From Mesostigma viride (taxonomy: Eukaryota; Streptophyta; Mesostigmatophyceae; Mesostigmatales; Mesostigmataceae), in NCBI GenBank assembly GCA_009746045.1, contig RPFO01002046.1, forward strand, positions 41,105 through 105,104: DNA of 64,000 nt, given 5' to 3'. Within the stretch, counting starts at the first letter, position 1, and each line of letters begins with the position of its first letter. Below the pieces are notes generated by a model. The model worked only from the letters and a program-made list of their open reading frames with translations. It searched no databases and was not told the DNA's origin. Shown piece by piece: positions 55,152 to 64,000 of this stretch. The translations under genes and the position numbers were made by a program.

Positions 55152-56375
55152 ATGCCTAGGGCTGGATCCGCTTCTAACTCTCATGGTAGCCATGGCGTGA
55201 GGGGGGGAATGAGGCCTGTGCCTCGCCCATTTCCAAGGGAAGGAACTCGCGACAGGCCATACGACGCTGAGCAGGAGCAAGAGCCGGGTAATGTTCCTTT
55301 TCCTGTCTTTTTCCGTCTTTTCCCGTGGAGAGCTGTCGTTTGCAAGTGGTTTTGCCCCCAAAAGCTCACCCCTTGTGTGGTTTTCCGTGGCTTATAAATT
55401 TGTTTTTTTTTCAATGCTTGCGTTTTTTTTTTTTGCTTTTTTGTTTTGCTTGCAGAAGAAAGCCGTGACGCCAAACGGCTGAAGGAGATGCCTATGAGGC
55501 AGAAGGTCTCCACTCCCGCCGGCCTCCGCGAACGCTCTTGGCAGGAGAAATACGAAGGGCTGTCCTGCAACGTCAAAAACGCTGTCGTCATCAAGTTGCC
55601 GCAGTGCCCCTTCTGCCTGGCCCCCAGCAAGACGGGGAAGTACGCGAGGCTGGTCGCCCTCATCGACCATCCCCACATCCACGAGTGCAACTGCGTGATG
55701 TGCCCCGAGTGCGTGGAGAAGATGAAGGCGTTCCATCTCACCAAGCCGAACGGCAAGACCACGAACATGAAGTGCCCCATGTGCAGCTGCGAAGTCCTGA
55801 CGCACTACCACAAGTTCTACCAGATGGACCACGCCCTCAACGAGCTGGTGGCCTCCCTCCCCTACGGCTTCTGCGACTACGGCTGCGGGATGTTCCTTCA
55901 CAGGGAGGACGTCGACGAGCACTTCGCCACCTGCGAGAAGAACCGCTTCGAGTGCGGTTTCTCCGTCGACATCAAGAGGCAGGACGGCTCCAAGTCCAAG
56001 ACGGGCTGTTCTTACACTGGCAGGAAGGCGGACGTGGAGGCTCACATGAAGAGGTGCGCCTACTACCACGAGGCCTGCGCTGTGCTGGAGCTGAAGGAGA
56101 AGGCCAAGCAGGCAGATGCTGTCAAGGAGCGCCTGATGAAGGAAGGCCACGGCGCCAGGGATGACTTGAGGATGCTCCTCGGCTTCACGGCTGAGGAGAT
56201 GGACGATGTAATGGAGCGGCTGGTGGTGAAGGAGCTGGACCGCGTGGGGCGGCTCCCGTGTGCCAGCTCGCTACCTGATGGAGGCCAGGCGTTCCCAACA
56301 GATAGCGAGATACAGAACGCCTCGTTCCCAGTCCTTGATGCGTCACAGGGCGCCCAGTCTGCAAGGATAGTGTAG
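55152..56375 (+). CDS. Palindrome gene 3, left arm: RING/TRAF-like zinc protein with intron
   Basis: Exon 1 is 55152-55287 (MPRAGSASNSHGSHG...). The intron is 55288-55455 (168 nt, GT...AG, phase 1, T-rich before the acceptor) and exon 2 is 55456-56375. The phases match across the junction, giving about 351 residues. The RING-like part has CPFCLAPSK, HPHIHECNCVMCPEC and CPMCSCEV. TRAF-type Cys/His spacing follows (YGFCDYGCGMFLHRE, HFATCEKNRFEC). The layout is that of RING-TRAF ubiquitin ligases. The leader carries CCATAGCCA about 35 nt before the ATG. This arm copy looks whole. Confidence 0.7.
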
Positions 56376-57237
56376 GTGACAGATGCCAGCATAAGATGTG
56401 CATGTTTTCAGCACTAGGCAGTTGGAGATAGGATGCCAGCATAGGATGTAGATGTTTGCCAGAATTAGGCCAGTAGATATGCGAATGCCTGCATAACACA
56501 ACGATGTTTTTTTAATGACTTGGAAAAGATGTGAATGTTCTGGCCCAAACGTAAAAAATATCTAAGTGCCATAGTATATTTAAGTATCTGTAGTTAGGAA
56601 CAGGCCACGTGGCAGCCACAAAGCCCGAGGGTAGCCAGCCGAATCTGTAGTACGAGATCCGACGGTTACGGAACGGACGGGTACGGACGGGTACGGACGG
56701 ACGGGTACGGCCAGTACGGAACGGACGCGGCACGCGGAATCCCGTGGACCACCACGAGGCCCCCGTGGGTCCCGGCGGTTTTTAGGTTCCAGGGTTAGTA
56801 TTACGGGCGCCCGTAATACTAACCCTGGAACCTAAAAACCGCCGGGACCCACGGGGGCCTCGTGGTGGTCCACGGGATTCCGCGTGCCGCGTCCGTTCCG
56901 TACTGGCCGTACCCGTCCGTACCCGTCCGTACCCGTCCGTTCCGTAACCGTCGGATCTCGTACTACAGATTCGGCTGGCTACCCTCGGGCTTTGTGGCTG
57001 CCACGTGGCCTGTTCCTAACTACAGATACTTAAATATACTATGGCACTTAGATATTTTTTACGTTTGGGCCAGAACATTCACATCTTTTCCAAGTCATTA
57101 AAAAAACATCGTTGTGTTATGCAGGCATTCGCATATCTACTGGCCTAATTCTGGCAAACATCTACATCCTATGCTGGCATCCTATCTCCAACTGCCTAGT
57201 GCTGAAAACATGCACATCTTATGCTGGCATCTGTCAC
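56376..57237. other. Palindrome centre, non-coding
   Basis: This gene-free stretch spans the axis at 56808/56809. GTACGGACGG-like tandem words flank the centre, and the axis itself is a GC-rich perfect hairpin. Such a layout resembles hairpin telomeres of linear viral genomes. Transcripts of the two facing gene copies would converge here. Confidence 0.6.
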
Positions 57238-58460
57238 CTACACTATCCTTGCAGACTGGGCGCCCTGTGACGCATCAAGGACTGGGAACGAGGCGTTCTG
57301 TATCTCGCTATCTGTTGGGAACGCCTGGCCTCCATCAGGTAGCGAGCTGGCACACGGGAGCCGCCCCACGCGGTCCAGCTCCTTCACCACCAGCCGCTCC
57401 ATTACATCGTCCATCTCCTCAGCCGTGAAGCCGAGGAGCATCCTCAAGTCATCCCTGGCGCCGTGGCCTTCCTTCATCAGGCGCTCCTTGACAGCATCTG
57501 CCTGCTTGGCCTTCTCCTTCAGCTCCAGCACAGCGCAGGCCTCGTGGTAGTAGGCGCACCTCTTCATGTGAGCCTCCACGTCCGCCTTCCTGCCAGTGTA
57601 AGAACAGCCCGTCTTGGACTTGGAGCCGTCCTGCCTCTTGATGTCGACGGAGAAACCGCACTCGAAGCGGTTCTTCTCGCAGGTGGCGAAGTGCTCGTCG
57701 ACGTCCTCCCTGTGAAGGAACATCCCGCAGCCGTAGTCGCAGAAGCCGTAGGGGAGGGAGGCCACCAGCTCGTTGAGGGCGTGGTCCATCTGGTAGAACT
57801 TGTGGTAGTGCGTCAGGACTTCGCAGCTGCACATGGGGCACTTCATGTTCGTGGTCTTGCCGTTCGGCTTGGTGAGATGGAACGCCTTCATCTTCTCCAC
57901 GCACTCGGGGCACATCACGCAGTTGCACTCGTGGATGTGGGGATGGTCGATGAGGGCGACCAGCCTCGCGTACTTCCCCGTCTTGCTGGGGGCCAGGCAG
58001 AAGGGGCACTGCGGCAACTTGATGACGACAGCGTTTTTGACGTTGCAGGACAGCCCTTCGTATTTCTCCTGCCAAGAGCGTTCGCGGAGGCCGGCGGGAG
58101 TGGAGACCTTCTGCCTCATAGGCATCTCCTTCAGCCGTTTGGCGTCACGGCTTTCTTCTGCAAGCAAAACAAAAAAGCAAAAAAAAAAAACGCAAGCATT
58201 GAAAAAAAAACAAATTTATAAGCCACGGAAAACCACACAAGGGGTGAGCTTTTGGGGGCAAAACCACTTGCAAACGACAGCTCTCCACGGGAAAAGACGG
58301 AAAAAGACAGGAAAAGGAACATTACCCGGCTCTTGCTCCTGCTCAGCGTCGTATGGCCTGTCGCGAGTTCCTTCCCTTGGAAATGGGCGAGGCACAGGCC
58401 TCATTCCCCCCTCACGCCATGGCTACCATGAGAGTTAGAAGCGGATCCAGCCCTAGGCAT
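57238..58460 (-). CDS. Palindrome gene 3, right arm copy
   Basis: Inverted copy of the RING/TRAF-like gene with the same intron (58158-58325) and the same exon 2 protein. The first exon looks altered, with about one break, so this copy may not be complete. The divergent partner is 59194-60307. Confidence 0.6.
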
Positions 58461-59193
58461 CGTGTTCTGAGAGATGTAGTGAGCTTTCTTGGCTATGGCG
58501 GTGTGTAGTGGTGAGTGCTCGTGGAGGCGTGGTGGTTGGGCACATATACACTTCGAAGACCCTTCTCCGCCTCAAAGTTTTTGGGCGATTTGTGACCGTG
58601 CGATTGGCCTGAACAGGCGTTTTGCAGGAGATTTCCCGTGAGACAGCACGCCGTACATGGAATCACGCCAAAAAAATCCGCTGGAAGATCTCGGGATCTC
58701 CGTTTTCTCGTGCCGCGGCTCGGGACTGACAAGTTGGCGTGGCGGTTACTTCACGATTTTAGCGTGGCGTGCCGCGGGAAACGGCCGTTACGTGCCGGTC
58801 CAGCGTGGCGTGCCGCGGGAAACGGCGGTTACATGCCAGGCCAGCGTGGCGTGACGCGGGAAACGGCGGTTTTCTGAACTTGTCCAGCGTGGAGTGCCGC
58901 GGGAAACGGCGGTTACATGCCAGTCCAGCGTGGCGTGACGCGGGAAAGGCGGTTTCGTATCAGATTTCCCGCGGATTCACGCGGCCCGCGGCCTTCACCG
59001 CGTGGATTTCCACGGCCGTTTTGCCGTTACCAGCCTGTCACAGCGGCGACCACAGGATTTTTCACAAGTCCCATGCGTCATCCACGGGGAAGGTATAAAA
59101 CACTTCCCCCTTTGCATCCAAGGGCATTCTGCAAGCCAAACCGCCATAGCCAAAAAGCTCTCAGCAAAACCAACCCCTTAGCACCAAAACACA
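58461..59193. promoter_or_regulatory. Bidirectional promoter with tandem E2F-like sites, right arm
   Basis: Inverted copy of the left-arm promoter, with the same tandem GCGGGAAA/TTTCCCGC repeats at about 58770-58975 and the same TATA-type and CCATAGCCA words. Confidence 0.6.
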
Positions 59194-60307
59194 ATGGCCC
59201 GCACTAAGCGTTTCCCAGTCCGCGCTTACCCAGGCAATGGAGTCAAAGTCCACGATATGACAGACAAGCTCCACGACGCTTTTGACGCAGCTCTCGCAAA
59301 AAGGAACAAGGAAAACAAGCCAGTCGCAGAAGTGCTGTCCATTTGCATTTGTTGCAATACCTTGCTCCCCATTGACAAGTTTCGCAAGGTCCCCGAGGAT
59401 ATCGGTGGCTACCACACGGAATGCATCCTCTGCGAGCACATGCTCGAGGTAAACTTCTTTTCCTTGCGTTTTTTGCTGACTTTGGCTGCATTTTTGCACT
59501 CCTCCTGTGGATTCTAACAAGACGCACTGCCCCTTGTCATTTTTTGTGCTGCCCGCCCCACTTTGCAGAACAACGAGATCGACCACAAGCCGATTTTCCC
59601 CCCGAGTGCCCAGAGTGCGGGGATGAGACCGCTCCGTGGGCTTTCTTCCCCAACGCCAACTGGAAGCGCGAGCTCTGCGTCAATTGCTTCTTCTCCAAGG
59701 AGGAGAACGTCTTCACTGCTCCGAACATCCCCAGGCCCGTGGACCCCTGCGAGTCCGACCCTCGCTACAACATGCCACTCAAGTGGCAAGTGAGGAAGGC
59801 GGACAGGGACGAGAGGAGGAAGGCGATCCAGGAGGAGGCACGCAGGCGCCTCCAGGAAATCCAGGACGAGTCTGACGCTGAGGTGGGGGCCCTCGAGTCT
59901 GAGAAGGACGAGGACGACGAGGAGCCGTTGGACGACGCGGAGGACCCGTGGTACCAGTTCGAGCGGGATCCCGAGGAGGAGGAGGAGCAGCAGCCCCAGG
60001 AGGCTGTGGTCAAGGAGGAGGAGGAGGAGGAGGAGGAGGAGGAGCCCACCTGCAGGAGGGTGAAGACCACGCCTTCCAAGATGGCCCCCAAGGTCATCGA
60101 GGTGGAGGATGACGATGACGACGTTGTGGAGGTCCCCAAGAGCGACTTCCTCAAGGGAAAGCGCCCTGCTGACTCCCCCCCACCTCTGAGGAGCCAGTCG
60201 TGAAGAAGGAGAAGGTCTTCCGTGGTGCCAACCCCTCCCAGCGTTTTCGAGCTGGCCCGTCTGGCTCCAACCCCTCCATGAGGCCCTGCTCCATGAAGGG
60301 GGACTAG
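59194..60307 (+). CDS. Palindrome gene 2, right arm copy
   Basis: Inverted copy of the zinc-binding intron-bearing gene. The intron is 59449-59568. Its acidic tail reads shorter than in the left arm, and about two breaks are apparent in total. AATAAA follows at about 60427. Confidence 0.55.
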
Positions 60308-60853
60308 AGACAAGTCCCTAGGACTTTGTCATTTGTGATGTACACTAGCACGCATGGTAGTCAGTATAGGGCAAGTCCCGTGGGACCTTGTGCATTTTCA
60401 TATATTTACTCATGATTTTATTGAAATAATAAAAGTTTTTTGCATGCAAACATTCACGAACAATGTGCTTATCAAGCCTTGCATGGATATATAATTTAAT
60501 TACAATTTGGACAAGTACTTTGGCCTGTGCACTTAGGTAGCAGGCCCATACGCCTTAGTGTTTGGGACTTAGGCAATTTTCTCAAGTCCGGGACCGCCGA
60601 ATTCAGACCCGCGCCTATACTGCACCGTACGACGCCAGAATATGGTACTTGCACCGTACGAATGCAGTATCACGCATCAGAATCGTATATAATGTACATT
60701 CTGAACTTGGAACGAATTGTAAGGGGGTGGCTGGCGGCCCACTTGGCAAATTGTCGAATTTTGGGGGTGGTAAACATATACAAAATGAATCAAAGGCGGC
60801 GTGCATGCGTGCAATTAATTAATTGATCAAGCAACGAGAAGAGAAGTGACACG
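60308..60853. other. Intergenic in right arm
   Basis: Mirror of 52758-53303. No gene; it has the polyadenylation signal after gene 2 and AT-rich spacer. Confidence 0.55.
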
Positions 60854-61853
60854 ATGAACGATAGCCCAGGTGCGATGAAGGATAGCGATATTATGAAGGA
60901 TAACGTGAGGCAGGCGAAGCGGCTGCCGATCGCCGCTCTATTTCACGCTGTAGGAGATATACTCCAGGAGACAGTAGACGACATTTCGAAGAGAAACACT
61001 AGGGCCAAGGCCATCCAGGGGGGGCGGCAACACATGCCGACATCGTCTCCTCCTCCTCCTCGTCAGATGAGGATGACGAGGAGGAGGAGCGTGTTCAGAC
61101 GCAGTTCGACGATGGCAAAATCGACAGGTTTACTGGAGTCAAGTTCGAAGCAGGCTCGCTTCACGTCAAGACCATGTTTTCAGATGCGACACAGGCATGG
61201 CTCCCTATGTCTAAAATCGATATTCAGTATGACGCGCGCATGCGCGATTTCCTCAAGAATTTCAGAGGGAGCCCTGGAAACGGCAATGGCAACAAGGTGA
61301 CGGCCAAGATGGCGCGTGATTCATGGCGTGAGCACGTCCGGCATGAGGAGTGTCTCCAGGGACAGGAGGTGGTCGATGTGGGCGAGGAAGCCCCTCCCAT
61401 GCAATGGGAGGTTGTGGTGAAGAAGGAGGAGGGATCCACTCCCTCCTCAAAGAGGGCAATGAAGTCCCCCCGGTGGGACGACGCGTAAAGCTAACAAAGA
61501 TCACGCCGAGCCCGGCGGACAGGTCATTCGCTATCAAGAAGACCCCCGTCCCTTCCCAGAAGACTGCAGCCGGTGCTGAGGAGAAGCCTGCACCCAGTGC
61601 TGGAAAGAAGACTGCACCCGCCAGCGAGGAGGAGAAGCCTGCACCTGTCACTCCTGTGGAGGAGCCAGCAGCTGGGCAGGAGAAGCCAGCAGCTGGGCAG
61701 GGTTCAGGGAGCAAGCCTGTCCCTAGTAACGCTCAAGTTGCTGCTGGACTAGACACCCTGCAGAGGATGTTGAACCACATGGCGACTATGGGGTTCACAC
61801 CCGCTCAAATCGCAGAGAGCATGGCCGCCCAGGCCGCCCAGAAGAAGACGTAG
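60854..61853 (+). pseudogene. Palindrome gene 1, right arm copy, broken
   Basis: Mirror of 51758-52757, same parts and about two breaks. Two AATAAA words follow within 50 nt of the stop (about 61895-61908), a normal 3' end position. Confidence 0.5.
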
Positions 61854-62132
61854 ACATTTGGTGGCTTGACAGTTCATGAAGGACAGCTGTTTTTGAATAA
61901 ATGAATAAAGCAATGGACACTGTTTGCATCATTGAGTCATTTCATGGCATCACAATGTGTACTTGGATTTTATTATGAATAATAATGAATGGATTGCACA
62001 CATGTCCATGCACCCCCACGGGATTGTGATGTTAGGCTGGCTACTGTCACACCCTGGCCACTTGTGATGATTTTCCCGTGGATCCATGTGTCCCAGGTGC
62101 CCACCCTTGGGGTCACCTTGGGTTTTTGTAGT

Positions 62133-64000
62133 GCGTGGATACCTTGATTCTGGGTTCGCTGATACTTGTTTCCCATTTTAAATCTCCCGTCCATAATTGG
62201 ATACATGTAATGTAGGAGGATACCCACTTGCCCGAAATCCGCGTAACGGGTGATTAGTACTGCTGTAAGCGGAACCACAGACAAATCTGTCTAACGGGCT
62301 AACATTATTGTCCTTCATGTACTGGTTTTTGCACGCAGGACGCCATTCGCAACACCGCCTGACGGAGTCGGATGGACCGGACGTGCGTGAGGCTGCTGTT
62401 CACAGTCGTGAAGTTGGCAGACATTAATATCAACACGGTCACGAGAATTCGTCCAGAGAATAATTGATGCTTGTGACGTGCTCGACGGCTGCGATGACCG
62501 AGATGATGCGTGTAGTGCACAGCGTCCGAGACGTCGCGACACCCGTGGCTGTCCTGTTGATGCGAACGCACGGTGACGAGACGGAGCCCATTATATAGGT
62601 GGATTACAAGTTAGAACGGCCCTCGCGGTTGCACTGTTTAATCGCGAACGTGGATTTTGCGGAGCCGACGGCCGTTGGGGATTGGAAATCTGATGATATC
62701 GGGGCTGCGCACGACATCGAGGAACTGGGGATCGACGTAGGTCTACAGGCTCACTTGTCCGTCAACATGTATGGCCTCGCTTGACTGTCATCATCTTGAC
62801 ATGTACATAACTAGTTCATATACCATGCATTTGACACTGCCTGCACGTGGATTTTCCAGACATACATTGAGGGTAATTATAACTCGAAAGCACTACGTAC
62901 GATTGAGACGTCCGGTCGTAGAGCAGATGCACTGGAGCTTTCTGATCTTCCAATTGATGGGTCTGTAATTATGTAAGATATTCAGATATCGCGATGACTC
63001 GAGCATCGATGCATGGAATGTAATAATGTATTTCATTCAATTATACATCCAATTTAACTCCGCAATTGAGGGGCACACATGTCCATCAGCCCGAGACAAC
63101 ATTTCCCAAGTAATTTTCGATTAGTGATTTAGTGTGGGCCTTCCCTTTATATCATAGAAATATGATCGGGCTAGATAAGTGACTGCCCATTAGCAGTGGA
63201 AAACATCTAACAAAGAAATATCAGGGCGTAACCGGATAGAGCTGGCGCTGCAACGAAGAAACTCCATCAATGGCAGGTGTGGTGAACCCCTAACCTGAAG
63301 CTCTGGAGGAGCCGCCGGTGCATGGGGTGGTGCACTTCTTGTGGTTGACATAGAAGTCCCCACCCCGCCAGTAAGCAGTGGGCTTCTCAGCAGACTGCCG
63401 GTACGGTGGCGGAGCTAGCTAGTGGGGCGTAGGTCGCGCCGTGCCGCTGAGCTGCTGCATAGGCGTGAGGTCGTTGTCCAACCCCAAATATTTCGTGTCC
63501 TTGAGCAGCCGACGCGCTGCCTGAGAACCAAAGCCCTCTCCGCAACGGACTTGGAAGGAGAGAAGCACCAGTGGAGGGCCGGCCTTCTCCCGTGACTCAG
63601 GGAGGTGGCAGCTCTCCATAGCGACCTTGCCCTTGAGCCCCAACAGAGGGCTGGAGGAATTAAGCATTCAGCGCTTCGGAAAGGGATAATTGCACACACC
63701 GCGGATGCATGTGCCCACCGGATTTATGATGGAGTTGCATGCATGGTCATGTATGCACTATATCCACAGGGGCCACAATTACAATACTAGATCGTGGATG
63801 CATGCATGCAGACAGTACGCCCGATATATCGATCTGTGCTGGCGTGTGAAATATATACAACTCTTGGTATATCTCATTTGCTCCCTGACGTGGGTGCGGG
63901 GATGCTAGACCCAGCCGCCCGCGCCGGCCGTTTGTCGGCCTTTGCCATGCCGCCAGTAGAAGCTGTGGGTGGCCCGCACCGGTCTTGGGTACCTGGGCGG
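62133..64000. other. Right flank, no gene recognised
   Basis: The sequence changes abruptly at the palindrome edge (after GTAGT at 62132). The 1.9 kb is lower in GC and contains CATGCATG-type words and short unrelated frames up to about 95 aa, none with protein-like features. No repeat or RNA is recognised. It probably is host DNA. Confidence 0.5.

Larger units (their letters stand above)
51479..62132. repeat. 10.65-kb inverted repeat with no spacer
   Basis: The left arm (51,479-56,808) and right arm (56,809-62,132) are reverse complements with only a handful of length differences of 1-4 bp. The centre is TTACGGGC/GCCCGTAA with nothing between the arms. Each arm carries the same three genes. 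Near the centre lie short tandem GTACGGACGG-like words, which differ by one 4-bp unit between arms. Outside the edges the sequences differ completely. It may be a head-to-head junction of a hairpin-ended genome, an inverted duplication, or an assembly effect. Confidence 0.8.

Noticed and set aside
2819-62132. Polinton, adintovirus or virophage
   Set aside because: No protein-primed polymerase, retroviral-type integrase, FtsK-like ATPase or capsid gene is seen; the large gene set and DUF5767-like gene fit giant viruses better.
2819-62132. Mirusvirus or herpes-like origin
   Set aside because: I could not recognise a HK97-type capsid, terminase or portal gene. Not excluded, but nothing supports it.
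62133-64000. Short frames in the right flank as genes
   Set aside because: All are short and low in protein-like signal, and they overlap on both strands.

Overview
The window looks like a eukaryotic chromosome carrying a large endogenous giant-virus-like insert (a GEVE, Nucleocytoviricota-like) in roughly 2.8-62.1 kb. Outside it lie host-like flanks: an unrecognised ORF, CTG-rich microsatellite and AT-rich DNA on the left (1-2.8 kb), and gene-poor DNA on the right (62.1-64 kb). The host cannot be named. Spliceosomal-type introns, AATAAA signals, E2F-, heat-shock- and CCAAT-like promoter sites and a young LTR element with a 5-bp target duplication all point to a eukaryotic nucleus, probably an alga or plant-lineage host. 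I found no capsid gene, DNA polymerase B, packaging ATPase or other core hallmark, so the virus assignment rests on secondary conserved genes and overall style.

Region A (2.8-45 kb) is dense, intronless and virus-like, with genes on both strands, short gaps and overlapping gene ends. The best clues are a protein matching the conserved giant-virus family I know as DUF5767 (27.0-28.3 kb), a small basic protein with a conserved giant-virus motif (6.0-6.5 kb), a very large IS630/Tc1-type DDE transposase (6.5-10.2 kb) and two tail-fibre-like repeat proteins with lectin-like domains (12.6-16.4 kb and 19.5-24.5 kb). There are also an OTU-type protease, F-box-like proteins, a small RING-like protein, a PD-(D/E)XK nuclease-like protein, a BRO/KilA-like protein, an apparent tRNA-Ile(UAU), many short membrane proteins, and six genes carrying a C-x8-C-x9-11-C-x2-H finger. 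The second fibre gene is interrupted by a 2.1-kb LTR element whose two 641-bp repeats look identical.

Region B (45-62 kb) differs in style. Its genes are Cys-rich zinc-binding or low-complexity proteins arranged as divergent pairs around long promoters that carry eukaryotic-type elements, and two of its genes have short introns. It ends in a 10.65-kb inverted repeat (51,479-62,132) with no spacer, centred at about 56,808. This looks like a head-to-head junction of a hairpin-ended linear genome, or else an inverted duplication or assembly product. Between A and B (44.26-45.18 kb) is a set of hairpin repeats whose stems appear to covary and whose unit is also embedded in the BRO-like gene just upstream.

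Several genes read in more than one frame, so the insert is best treated as a partly decayed fossil, although some copies look whole. The near-identity of the palindrome arms and of the LTRs suggests that those two events are recent.
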